From positions 1 through 26,517 of the IMG/VR virus record IMGVR_UViG_3300048109_000122: a DNA stretch of 26,517 nt; one strand, 5' to 3'. Each line of letters begins with the position of its first letter. The stretch's first letter is position 1. Below the pieces are notes generated by a model that worked only from the letters and a program-made list of their open reading frames with translations, made no database searches and was not told where the DNA came from. The position numbers and the translations under genes were made by a program. This stretch comes from a virus. Positions 11,639 through 19,498 of the stretch are shown here, in pieces.

Positions 11639-12781
11639 TTATAGAGAAAATCCTTTAAAAGTATCTTCACCTACATCTTGCTTTACGCCACCAATAACAT
11701 AAGAAGAGATTTCAGTTTCTTGGGGTGCAACTTGTACGCTACCTCCACCAATCCACTTCTCAGTCCACGGCAGTGGGTTAGCTTGAGGTGTTTTGTATGG
11801 AGATGCCATTCCCACACTCTTCATGCGCTTATCACCAATCCATTCGATGTAATCAGATAGCAATTGAGCATTCAAACCAATCATAGAGCCATCTTTGAAT
11901 AGATAGTTTGCCCATTCTTTTTCTTGCTCTACTGCATCGACAAACATTTGAATAGTCTCTTGTTCTGTTTCGTCTGCAATCTTAGCAAAGTCTGGGTCGT
12001 CTTTTACTAGACGCTTAATCATCTGTTGAGTTGATGCAAGATGCAAATTCTCATCACGTGCAATCAGCTTGATGATTTTAGCATTGCCTTCCATCTTCTT
12101 CAATTCTGCGAATGCCCAAGAGCAAGCAAATGAAACATAGAAACGAACACCTTCAAGAATATTAACACTCATCAATGTAAGCCAAAGTAGCTTCTTCAAT
12201 TCGTAGAGGTCAACCTTGATGTTACGTGCTTCACGATTGCTAATAATTTGATGTGAGCCTTCACCCAACAATTGCCACCATTGAGTATTCTCAATTAGAG
12301 CATCATAATATTTCGAAATATCTTCTGCGCAATCAAGAATTTCTGGAATGTCCATAATCTCATCAAACACTTTTGTTGGATTAGAATAAATATTTCGAAT
12401 AATATGAGTATAACTACGACTATGAATAGTCTCAGAGAATGACCACGTTTCAACCCAAGTTTCAATTTCTGGCAATGATACAATTGGCAAGAACGCCATA
12501 TTAGGAGAACGCCCTTGCACAGAGTCAAGCAAAATCTGTCTCTTTAGATTTGATGTGAAAATGTGTTGTTCGTGCTCAGTTAAGTCTGAGAAGTCTTTCC
12601 TATCTTTACTCAAATCAACTTCATCTGGCCGCCAGAAAAAGCCAAGCTGCTTATCCGTAATCTTATCGAAATTAGCATACTTCACTTGGTCATAACGTGC
12701 AATGTCAACCGCTTCGTCAAAGAACATCTTCTTGTCCATATGACCTTTAACATTATTCTTATCGAATACAGAATAACTCAT
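11639..12781 (-). CDS. nrdB: Ribonucleotide reductase class Ia, beta subunit
   Basis: The 380-residue subunit houses the diiron-tyrosyl radical. Metal ligands and radical are visible: FSETIHSRSYTHIIRN has E117, H120 and the radical Tyr124, and ARDENLHLASTQQ supplies later Glu/His ligands. The C-terminal peptide (EDTFKGFSL) is the type that docks into the alpha subunit. It converts ribonucleotides to deoxyribonucleotides together with NrdA, encoded directly upstream (14-nt gap). AAGGA lies 7 nt before the ATG. The length is normal for the family. No intron or homing endonuclease interrupts it, unlike T4 nrdB. Confidence 0.97.
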   Translation of the reverse strand: MSYSVFDKNNVKGHMDKKMFFDEAVDIARYDQVKYANFDKITDKQLGFFWRPDEVDLSKDRKDFSDLTEHEQHIFTSNLKRQILLDSVQGRSPNMAFLPIVSLPEIETWVETWSFSETIHSRSYTHIIRNIYSNPTKVFDEIMDIPEILDCAEDISKYYDALIENTQWWQLLGEGSHQIISNREARNIKVDLYELKKLLWLTLMSVNILEGVRFYVSFACSWAFAELKKMEGNAKIIKLIARDENLHLASTQQMIKRLVKDDPDFAKIADETEQETIQMFVDAVEQEKEWANYLFKDGSMIGLNAQLLSDYIEWIGDKRMKSVGMASPYKTPQANPLPWTEKWIGGGSVQVAPQETEISSYVIGGVKQDVGEDTFKGFSL

Positions 12782-12795
12782 TCATTCATCCTTCT

Positions 12796-15084
12796 TTATA
12801 TTGTGCAGCTATCGCAAACTTCATCATCAAGTTCGCCCTGTTTTAATTCATCATCAGCAAATGTAAGTTCGCCTTGACCGTCATATGTGTTGAAATAATA
12901 TAACTGTTTATGTCCATACTTGTAGCAATTTAACAAATCTTGAAGCATTACAGACATAGGAATCTTTTCGTCTTCAAAGAATTGTGGGTTGTATGATGTA
13001 TTGATAGAGATACCTTGGTCAATATATTTTTGCAAGATAGCGGCAATTTTGATATACCCAATTGGCGATTCTTGATTCCACAACAAATCATACTTATTTT
13101 TTAGTCTGTGATATGAAGGAACAACTTGCTTCAAAACTCCATCTTTAGATTGCTTCTCAGACACAAATGCTCTCGGCGGCTCAATGCCATTTGTTGCATT
13201 TGAAATTTGAGAAGAAGTCTCTGAGGGCATCAATGCCATCAATGTAGAATTACGAATACCTGTTTCTTTTAGTTGCTCTTTCAATCCAGTCCAGTCTAAA
13301 GTATACTCTCTTTTTACTAGACTGTCAACATCTTTTTTGTATGTGTCGATAGGTAAAATGCCATGACCATACTTAGTTTCCATGAGCTTTGGAATTGCAC
13401 CCTTCTCTAGAGCCAAATCCGCAGATGCTTTGATTAGATAATAAGACCAATGTTCTGCCCACTCATCTACGAGTTCAAACGCACTCTCATCATATTTGAC
13501 ACCATTCTTAGCAAGAAAGTATGCAAAGTTGATAATACCAACACCAAGAGGTCTACGATTGAATGTTGACTTTTCTGCAGCAGGTACTGGGTAATCTTGA
13601 TAGTCCAACAATTCATCAAGGGCCCGAACAGCAAGTTCACAAGACTTCTGCATTTCTTCTGGCGTCTTAAAAGAACCCCAGTTAATAGCAGATAGGGTGC
13701 ATAGTGAAATTTCTCCCTCTTCATCGTCAGAAGAGTTTAGTGGTTTTGTTGGCAAATCAATCTCACAACATAAGTTTGATTGTTTGATTGGTGCTTCTTT
13801 TTCAATAAATGAGCCATGCTCATTCGCATGGTCAACATTCATAATGTAGATTCGGCCAGTATCTTTGCGTTCTTGCATTAGAGTAGAAAATACGTCTTCG
13901 GCCTTCAAAGTCTTTTTCTTAACAGAACGAGACCGCTCATACTTTTCATAGAGTTCTTTAAATTTATCTTGGTCTGCGAAAAATGCATCATACAAATCTG
14001 GAACTTCATCTGGAGAAAATAGAGTAATATCACCACCAGTCAAAAGACGCTCATACATCAACTTATTAAGTTGGAATGCATAGTCCATATGACGAACACG
14101 ATTATCTTCTGTGCCCTTGTTGTTCTTCAATACAACCAAATCTTCAAACTCTAAGTGCCAAACTGGTAGATATACAGTTGCGGCTCCACCACGAACACCC
14201 CCCTGAGAACAAGACTTAACGCTTGCTTGAAATAGCTTCAAGAAAGGAATGAGTCCGGTGTGCATAGCATCACCCCCTCGAATAGATTGACCAAGCGCCC
14301 GAATACGACCAGCATTAATACCAATACCAGCTTTCTGAGAAATATATCGAACAATTGATGTTGATGTTGCATTAATAGAGTTCAGGCTATCATCAGACTC
14401 AATCAACACACATGAGGAGAACTGTCGTGTTGGTGTACGTAATCCAGCCATAATTGGTGTGGGTAAAGAAATCTTAAATGTCGAAATCGCATCATAAAAA
14501 TCTTTAACGTAATTCAGCCGAGTTTCTTTTGGGTACTTGGAGAAAATAGTTGCAGCAATCATCATGTACATGATTTGAGGCGTTTCATAATACTCTTTTG
14601 TAACACGATTCTGGCAAAGATATTTCCCTCGCATCTGCTCCATAGCAACGTAAGTGAAGTCATCATCACGCTTATGCGAGATATATGAGTTTAGTGTATT
14701 GATTTCTTCTTCTGTATATAGAGACAAGATTTCTTTATCATACTTATTATTTTTAATATTTTTATTGATGATTGTCAATAAGTCTAATGGCTCAAACCCA
14801 CCATATACCTCTTTACGTAAAGTGTAGTTGATTAGACGCCCAGCCACATACTGATAGTTTGGCGTGTCTTCACTAATCAAGTCTGCAGAAGCTTTGATAA
14901 GAGTTTCTTGAATATCTTTCGTAGAGATACCACTATAAAACTGAATATGAGACTTCAACTCAATTTCTGATGCAGATACGCCAGCGATACCGTCACAAGC
15001 CCACATAACAACTTTGTGAAACTTATTCAAGTCTAGTGGAGCTTTTTCACCACTTCTTTTAATTACGGTAATTGTTTCTGACAT
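12796..15084 (-). CDS. nrdA: Ribonucleotide reductase class Ia, alpha subunit
   Basis: The start is ATG 15084 (MSETITVIKRSG), with GGAG 6 nt upstream; a TTG just before it would overlap this site. The 762-residue protein has an N-terminal ATP cone (ITVIKRSGEKAPLDLNKFHK), suggesting dATP control. Active-site cysteines appear in QFSSCVLIE, QSNLCCEIDL and ISLCTLSAIN, the tyrosine pair for radical transfer in KQLYYFNTYDG, and a C-terminal redox CxxC (DDEVCDSCTI) that glutaredoxin would reduce. It works with NrdB and the phage glutaredoxin to supply dNTPs. It is intact and full length for class Ia. Confidence 0.97.
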   Translation of the reverse strand: MSETITVIKRSGEKAPLDLNKFHKVVMWACDGIAGVSASEIELKSHIQFYSGISTKDIQETLIKASADLISEDTPNYQYVAGRLINYTLRKEVYGGFEPLDLLTIINKNIKNNKYDKEILSLYTEEEINTLNSYISHKRDDDFTYVAMEQMRGKYLCQNRVTKEYYETPQIMYMMIAATIFSKYPKETRLNYVKDFYDAISTFKISLPTPIMAGLRTPTRQFSSCVLIESDDSLNSINATSTSIVRYISQKAGIGINAGRIRALGQSIRGGDAMHTGLIPFLKLFQASVKSCSQGGVRGGAATVYLPVWHLEFEDLVVLKNNKGTEDNRVRHMDYAFQLNKLMYERLLTGGDITLFSPDEVPDLYDAFFADQDKFKELYEKYERSRSVKKKTLKAEDVFSTLMQERKDTGRIYIMNVDHANEHGSFIEKEAPIKQSNLCCEIDLPTKPLNSSDDEEGEISLCTLSAINWGSFKTPEEMQKSCELAVRALDELLDYQDYPVPAAEKSTFNRRPLGVGIINFAYFLAKNGVKYDESAFELVDEWAEHWSYYLIKASADLALEKGAIPKLMETKYGHGILPIDTYKKDVDSLVKREYTLDWTGLKEQLKETGIRNSTLMALMPSETSSQISNATNGIEPPRAFVSEKQSKDGVLKQVVPSYHRLKNKYDLLWNQESPIGYIKIAAILQKYIDQGISINTSYNPQFFEDEKIPMSVMLQDLLNCYKYGHKQLYYFNTYDGQGELTFADDELKQGELDDEVCDSCTI
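13300..13328 (-). promoter_or_regulatory. Possible internal promoter within nrdA
   Basis: Minus strand: TTGACA (13328-13323), 17-bp spacer, TATACT (13305-13300), 11/12 consensus. It lies about 500 bp before the end of nrdA and could give extra nrdB transcript. It is inside coding sequence, so chance is possible. Confidence 0.45.
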
Positions 15085-15085
15085 A

Positions 15086-15829
15086 CTATTCTCCAACTAT
15101 ATCTTCTGCCATAGGAAAAATCTTGGCAATAACTTTAGCACACTCTACTGCAATATCCATGTGCTCTTTTTGTGTACCATTGCCCGCTCTTAACTCAATA
15201 TAATGAATCCAACTTCGCAACGTGCCGTTCATATACATTCGAGATTCTGTCAAACCCTCTGGCAAGACTGCTCGGGCCTGTTCTTTTGCAATACCATTAT
15301 CTAACGCCCACTTATACGCATTGTGTGCAGCGAGAACAACTTTATCTTGTTGAAGAATCCATTCGTCACTTAATTCTTTTTTCTTTTTATTGAGTTGCTC
15401 CAATCGCTCTTCTTTTGTATAAAAGTCATTTTCTGGCTCTGGTTGCATCTCATCTAATGGAATAGAGTTTTGGCGATTTTTTGGGTCTTGTAAACGAGCA
15501 TCTCTACGAACAAATCCTAGTCCACTTTTATCTCCAACCTCAGCATATCTCTGACTAAACTCTTGAAAACTAAAACTTCGATGGCGTAGAATTTGTCGTG
15601 CAATATCACGGGTAGTCTCAACCTCAAGAGTAGCACTCGCCATTTCTAACGGAGACCAGTGCTTATGTTTAATTAGATAATTGAGAAGCTTCTCCGAAGT
15701 TTCTTTATTGATTTGATTTGCTGGGTTAGATACTCTAGCGCAAAAAGCAATCATTTCTTGAACGTCATCGATACCTTCTTCAATCATTTCTTCTGCTGGC
15801 TGAGAGTACGAAATTAGTTTAACTTTCAT
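15086..15829 (-). CDS. thyX: Flavin-dependent thymidylate synthase
   Basis: The 247-residue enzyme has the ThyX signature RHRSFSFQEFSQR (residues 82-94; RHRx7SxR) and supporting parts HKHWSPLEMASATLEV (FAD/folate site) and GLTESRMYMNGTLRSWIHYIELR (the dUMP-binding stretch, given by its ends GLTES and IHYIE). It makes dTMP from dUMP using methylene-tetrahydrofolate and NADPH with FAD. T4 itself uses ThyA, whereas marine phages often use ThyX. It follows primase directly (stop TAA, then ATG with AAGGTG upstream) and is followed by nrdA with a 1-nt gap. A perfect promoter lies 40 nt upstream inside primase. Confidence 0.96.
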   Translation of the reverse strand: MKVKLISYSQPAEEMIEEGIDDVQEMIAFCARVSNPANQINKETSEKLLNYLIKHKHWSPLEMASATLEVETTRDIARQILRHRSFSFQEFSQRYAEVGDKSGLGFVRRDARLQDPKNRQNSIPLDEMQPEPENDFYTKEERLEQLNKKKKELSDEWILQQDKVVLAAHNAYKWALDNGIAKEQARAVLPEGLTESRMYMNGTLRSWIHYIELRAGNGTQKEHMDIAVECAKVIAKIFPMAEDIVGE

Positions 15830-16873
15830 TTAACACCTTTTCCAATTAGATAGCGCAAGCTTTGCTGCTGCACCATTATATGTCGATTTTTTAATAATGT
15901 CAACCACGTTTTTTGTAGATAGTCCAGACATTACCATATCATTAATATCTTTTTCTATAGTTTCATTTTGGTCCCAGATACAGACACTAAACCCCAAGTC
16001 AATAGAATTATTCATTATTTGAATTACTTCTTTATTTCTTGGTTGATTGTCAAACACTAGGGTAGTTTTTTCTTTAGGCAGTAACCCCTGAACTTTCTTT
16101 AGGTCAGAGCCGCTAACTGCGACAGAATTTTTTATGAACAGAGAATCGATTGGCCCCTCTACCACATAAATGTCTTCATTAAAGTCTAACTCATCCATTC
16201 CATATATCAATGGCGCATCTTCGTCAATCTTAATAGAAACATAACGTAAAGATTCATTGCCAAGGGCCCGACAAACAACAGCTATTAGCTTGTGCCTCTC
16301 ATTATAGAATGGGATGCACAGTCTAGGCTCTTTGCCAAGTATTCTGTCTTTGTATTTCTCACTCAGCTGTTCAATGTCTGCAATGTTAGATATGTAGTAG
16401 AGTTTTGAATAAGCTTCTACGGGAATTTTTCTTTTCTTTGCGTATTGAACAGCGATATTATCATCTGGTAACTCATTCAGAGGAGTGAGTATCTTATCTA
16501 GCAGACGCTTATCCTTATTTTCTTTAGAAAAAGAGGGGGTAGAAAAAATATTTGGATTTATTTTTTGTGGAGTTTTGTGGGGCTTGCGGCCAGTCTCACC
16601 TTCTTTATATCTTTCCATAACATAATTATCATATACCGACTTATCTAAATTCTTTAGAAAGTTGCCAAAGTTCATACCTGAGCCGCAATTGTGACACTTA
16701 TAGAAGTAACCACCCTTTTTGGCATAAAGATAGCCACGGGTTTTCGTTTTATTTTTGGAAGAATCTCCGCAAAGAGGGCAGCGGAAGTTGTATAGGCGAG
16801 AATCTTTGCGCTTGAACTTCTCTAGCCTATGCGATATTTCGCCGATGTATTTCTGGTCAATCCAGTCGCTCAT
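15830..16873 (-). CDS. DNA primase, T4 gp61-like
   Basis: The start is ATG 16873 (MSDWIDQKYIG), with GGGAG 8 nt upstream; an ATG at 16888 overlaps that site. The 347-residue protein has an N-terminal zinc-binding domain, CPLCGDS (C32, C35) and YKCHNCGSGMNFGNF (C60, C63). A TOPRIM catalytic domain follows: IYVVEGPIDSLF (catalytic Glu), VSGSDLKK and TLVFDNQPRNKE (Asp). It synthesises RNA primers for lagging-strand replication, working with the replicative helicase (gp41-like, not in this window). An early promoter and a hairpin over the ribosome site control it. The 3' end contains the thyX promoter. Confidence 0.9.
   Translation of the reverse strand: MSDWIDQKYIGEISHRLEKFKRKDSRLYNFRCPLCGDSSKNKTKTRGYLYAKKGGYFYKCHNCGSGMNFGNFLKNLDKSVYDNYVMERYKEGETGRKPHKTPQKINPNIFSTPSFSKENKDKRLLDKILTPLNELPDDNIAVQYAKKRKIPVEAYSKLYYISNIADIEQLSEKYKDRILGKEPRLCIPFYNERHKLIAVVCRALGNESLRYVSIKIDEDAPLIYGMDELDFNEDIYVVEGPIDSLFIKNSVAVSGSDLKKVQGLLPKEKTTLVFDNQPRNKEVIQIMNNSIDLGFSVCIWDQNETIEKDINDMVMSGLSTKNVVDIIKKSTYNGAAAKLALSNWKRC
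15875..15903 (-). promoter_or_regulatory. Perfect-consensus promoter inside primase for thyX-nrdA-nrdB
   Basis: Minus strand: TTGACA (15903-15898), 17-bp spacer, TATAAT (15880-15875), 12/12 consensus. Predicted start near 15868, leader about 39 nt to thyX. Confidence 0.82.
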
Positions 16874-16880
16874 ATAAAAA

Positions 16881-16904
16881 ACTCCCATGGAATAGTATGG
16901 GAGT
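16881..16904 (-). promoter_or_regulatory. Hairpin covering the primase ribosome-binding site
   Basis: ACTCCCAT / ATGGGAGT form an 8-bp stem with an 8-nt loop; the 3' arm contains the GGGAG ribosome site of primase. The early promoter would start transcription near 16898, inside the 5' arm, so only RNA read through from upstream would hold the full hairpin. Confidence 0.6.
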
Positions 16905-16933
16905 AGTATACATCGAATCTATCAGTATGTCAA
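16905..16933 (-). promoter_or_regulatory. Early-type sigma-70 promoter for primase
   Basis: Minus strand: TTGACA (16933-16928), 17-bp spacer, TATACT (16910-16905). Predicted start near 16898, leader about 25 nt to ATG 16873. Confidence 0.82.
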
Positions 16934-16936
16934 GCT

Positions 16937-17392
16937 TTAATTTAAAAATCTTGGTAGTTGAGAAATAAACCAACCAACTACAGCAGCACCACCTATTATT
17001 AGAAATCTCCATCTTTCTATTACAGTCAATCGTTTAGAGACTTCAAGATGATGTTCTGCTTGTGATTTTTTTAATTCTTTTATTTCGTTTAGTAATATGT
17101 TATGCGAGTTCTGAATTTCTGCTCGCACATCTTTTTCTAATTTGTCTTGCTCATTATCAATTTCTTTTCTTCTTTGCTCTAGCATGTGTAGAATCTCTTT
17201 TGATATTTGTTCTTGTCTATCAATCTTAGATTCATGCACGGCTAAGATTTTACCGATGTTTGATGATACCTCACTCAGCTTTTCGATAGTCGTGTCAAGC
17301 CTATCAAAGAGACCACTCATTTGGTGAATATCTCTTTTTAAGATTTCTACGTCTGTAGTAAGCTTGACAATCTTATCGTTTTCTGGCATCAT
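16937..17392 (-). CDS. Coiled-coil protein with C-terminal membrane anchor (XhlA-like topology)
   Basis: The 151-residue protein is a long heptad-rich coiled coil (about residues 5-120: NDKIVKLTTDVEILKRD, RLDTTIEKLSEVSSNIG, EQRRKEIDNEQDKLEKD) ended by RWRFLIIGGAAVVGWFISQL, a membrane segment at about 128-147, and a short tail. This topology matches XhlA-type haemolysin/holin-associated proteins and other tail-anchored phage proteins, though it is longer than XhlA. It could be a membrane-anchored lysis or virion-assembly factor; the family match is topological only. Two tandem ATGs at the start follow TAGGGTTGG. It ends just before the primase promoter. Confidence 0.68.
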   Translation of the reverse strand: MMPENDKIVKLTTDVEILKRDIHQMSGLFDRLDTTIEKLSEVSSNIGKILAVHESKIDRQEQISKEILHMLEQRRKEIDNEQDKLEKDVRAEIQNSHNILLNEIKELKKSQAEHHLEVSKRLTVIERWRFLIIGGAAVVGWFISQLPRFLN

Positions 17393-17401
17393 CCAACCCT
17401 A

Positions 17402-18481
17402 TTACTTCACTGCATATTTTGTATTAGATGTTGCGAAATTTTTCTTACGCATCACAGTCTTAGCAACGAGGTCCAACTCTTGAGATTTACTATCCCACTT
17501 CAATACAAATGGCATATTAACATCAGTTTGCATATCTGTCAAGACCGCTTGTGCATCTGGACCAAGTTGTGCAATCTTTTTTCCGTATTGTTTGTGAGTT
17601 TGCTTGAATAGTCTAATCAATTCGGCTTGAGTAATTTGCTTTTTGTTTCGAGTATCATTAACTCTATCCAAAAAGTGTCTAGTAAACTCTACATCAATAC
17701 CAAGCTTTGCGAATAGCTTATCTGCATATTTCTCAATAGATTTTAGAATAGTTGGAGTAATTTCACCCTCTTCGAAAAGAGTTTCGATATGCTCATCTAA
17801 ATCAACACTCTCTTTAAAGATTGATTTACCAGAACTACCATATCTTAAGAAAATCATTTCACCAGTTTTTTCGTCCTGAATGATGATAGGCTTCTTAGGA
17901 TATTTTCTGCCAAATTCTCGAATTGCGTTACCGACAGAATCGTTACCGACGTACTTATCATAACGCAGATATTTTTTCTTTCCAAGTCTCGAACGGCGCA
18001 TTACATCGTTACCAACAACAAATACATCGTTTTTAGCGAATTTGCCCATCTTAACAGGAGGATTTCCGTCTAAGCCAGCAACTCCAGCAGTAGTAACAGT
18101 TTCTTCATTAGAAACTCTCTCTACAAGTTCTTGTCTAGTTTTGGGAGAATTTTTAAACTGCTCATTGAAAAGCTTTTCTAAGCCATCTTCATCTAACGTA
18201 TATAGATGCTCTTCTTCTTTAAGAAGCAAAAGCGCAGCAGTAAATGACGCTAATTTCGTTTTACCGAAAGGAAGCTTCTCAATAATTATCTTTAAATTTC
18301 TAATTAGCTTATCGAATTCTGTAAGAGTCTTTTTTTGAGCAGGAGTTCTGTCTTTTTTATCGACAATAATCTCACCGTCTTTATTAATTAAACCTTCTTT
18401 GTAAGCATCCCACTTATCAAAAGGAGTAACCAACTTCTTTAGAATTAAATATACTACGTATAGGTCTACGGCTCTAGACAT
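17402..18481 (-). CDS. Conserved virion-region protein of T4-like marine phages, 359 aa
   Basis: I recognise the type from the structural region of marine T4-like phages but not a proven function. An N-terminal helical part (SRAVDLYVVYLILKKLVTPFD, residues 2-22, given in part) precedes a Lys-rich region. A middle part has KMGKFAKNDVFVVGNDVMRRSR. The C-terminal domain begins near residue 250 with FTRHFLDRVNDTRNKKQIT and continues LIRLFKQTHKQYGKK, then NMPFVLKWDSKSQELDLVAKT; this resembles the small RelE/BrnT-like fold appended to many phage polyvalent proteins. Its start overlaps the upstream gene by 8 bp (ATGTCTAG). A capsid or DNA-linked role is inference. Confidence 0.75.
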   Translation of the reverse strand: MSRAVDLYVVYLILKKLVTPFDKWDAYKEGLINKDGEIIVDKKDRTPAQKKTLTEFDKLIRNLKIIIEKLPFGKTKLASFTAALLLLKEEEHLYTLDEDGLEKLFNEQFKNSPKTRQELVERVSNEETVTTAGVAGLDGNPPVKMGKFAKNDVFVVGNDVMRRSRLGKKKYLRYDKYVGNDSVGNAIREFGRKYPKKPIIIQDEKTGEMIFLRYGSSGKSIFKESVDLDEHIETLFEEGEITPTILKSIEKYADKLFAKLGIDVEFTRHFLDRVNDTRNKKQITQAELIRLFKQTHKQYGKKIAQLGPDAQAVLTDMQTDVNMPFVLKWDSKSQELDLVAKTVMRKKNFATSNTKYAVK

Positions 18482-18836
18482 TATTTTTTAACCTTAAGTA
18501 TAATTTTAAATCCAACACCTCAGTGTCTTTTAATTCTATATATTTCAGATAAAGCAAAAACGCATTCAAAACATCATGATTTTCTTCGTCAACTTTAAAC
18601 CCTAGCAGTTTTGCTGTAACATAAGGCTCAAATACGTTATTCAAAGATATTATATGATTTAATATCAAGCGTTCTTTTAAAATACCCTTTTGAGAATATT
18701 GATTAATCAAACGCTTGATATATTTAATAGTTTTTAAATCATCAAAAAACTCTAGAATAGACGTGCAGTTTGGATTATTATAGTGCATTGAAGCAAAATC
18801 TTCAAATGTCTGTTCTGTCAATTCAAGTTCTTTCAT
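18474..18836 (-). CDS. Conserved hypothetical helical protein, 120 aa
   Basis: The all-helical protein starts MKELELTEQTFEDFASMHYN and contains the segment FFDDLKTIKYIKRLINQYSQKG, then LKERLILNHIISLNNVFEP, found in small proteins of the T4-like marine structural region. No enzyme motif, signal or membrane segment is seen. It overlaps the next gene by 8 bp, so translation is coupled, and lies behind a GAAA-loop hairpin at 18857-18872. A chaperone or assembly role is possible but not supported directly. Confidence 0.72.
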   Translation of the reverse strand: MKELELTEQTFEDFASMHYNNPNCTSILEFFDDLKTIKYIKRLINQYSQKGILKERLILNHIISLNNVFEPYVTAKLLGFKVDEENHDVLNAFLLYLKYIELKDTEVLDLKLYLRLKNNV

Positions 18837-18856
18837 TAAACACTCACATATAGTTT

Positions 18857-18872
18857 GGGGGATTTCTCCCCC
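18857..18872 (-). other. G/C-rich tetraloop hairpin in a gene gap
   Basis: On the minus strand GGGGGA and TCCCCC close a GAAA loop, a stable GNRA hairpin, 36 nt past the neighbouring gene. It is not followed by a T-run, so an RNA stability or translation element fits better than a terminator. Confidence 0.45.
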
Positions 18873-18891
18873 ATTAATGATATAAATTATC

Positions 18892-19398
18892 TTAGAATGA
18901 CGTTAGCGCCGCTCTTTTGATTAGATTATCACCTACAGCAATATAGATATAATCAGAATCCCAGAAAATAGTACCTGCAGAAACAACGTCACTAGATGAT
19001 GCTGGAGTCTTTGCAGTTCTTACACGAATTGCATCAGCATTTACATCTAGCTTAGAGGTTGGTGCTGAAGTACCAACACCAAGACGGTCATTGCCACCAT
19101 CAACGAATACCATATTCGCATCACCAGATGTTTCAATACGAGTATCTTTATCAACACCAGCTTCGTTTACTACCAAACCACCATCAAGAACAGTGTCTGC
19201 GTTAATTGTTGTAGTAGTACCAGTGACTGTTAGTTCTGTAGTCATGTCTACTGCTGGCACAGTAATATCTGAGAAAAAGTTAGCAACTGTAACTTTTTTG
19301 TTTACTGGTGTTGTTGCTGGGTCATCAACAACGTGTAGTAGGTCATCTGATGATACTGTGTTTAGTGCAGTTAACTGCGTAATTTTCTTATCTGCCAT
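18892..19398 (-). CDS. Virion structural protein with tail-fibre-type repeats, 168 aa
   Basis: The N-terminus DKKITQLTALNTVSSDDLLHVVDDP is the start seen on many phage tail-fibre and neck/head decoration proteins. It is followed by Thr/Val-rich beta repeats (TTELTVTGTTTTINADTVLD) and the signature DGGNDRLGVGTSAPTSKLDV, common in beta-helical fibre proteins. The C-terminus is AGTIFWDSDYIYIAVGDNLI. It is therefore likely part of the particle surface or a fibre, but short for an adhesin. AGGAG precedes the ATG. It lies behind the hairpin array at 19432-19481 and two late promoter-like boxes further up. Confidence 0.75.
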   Translation of the reverse strand: MADKKITQLTALNTVSSDDLLHVVDDPATTPVNKKVTVANFFSDITVPAVDMTTELTVTGTTTTINADTVLDGGLVVNEAGVDKDTRIETSGDANMVFVDGGNDRLGVGTSAPTSKLDVNADAIRVRTAKTPASSSDVVSAGTIFWDSDYIYIAVGDNLIKRAALTSF

Positions 19399-19424
19399 TA
19401 GTTTTCTCCTAAATTATATTAACC

Positions 19425-19481
19425 CAACTTAATGGGAATTCTACTTGCGGGACTCGCACCACATGCATACTTAGTATGCAT
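19425..19481 (-). repeat. Cluster of three inverted repeats in a gene gap
   Basis: A perfect 9-bp palindrome with one central base (ATGCATACT-T-AGTATGCAT, 19463-19481), then TGCG/CGCA with a 5-nt loop (about 19445-19457), then CCCA/TGGG with a 6-nt loop near 19423-19436. The middle part resembles a tRNA T arm (GGTGCGAGTCCCGC) but no cloverleaf can be built. Confidence 0.55.
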
Positions 19482-19498
19482 CTAATAAACTTTTTTTA

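Noticed and set aside
14754-14781. TTGACA-17-TAAAAA inside nrdA
   Set aside because: Weak -10 in an AT-rich coding stretch; chance expectation is high.
17514-17542. TTGACA-17-TAATAT inside the 359-aa gene
   Set aside because: Only 4/6 match in the -10; could supply the coiled-coil gene but not separable from chance.
19425-19481. A full tRNA gene
   Set aside because: Only a T-arm-like piece; no acceptor, D or anticodon arms can be formed and the putative anticodon loop lacks U33.
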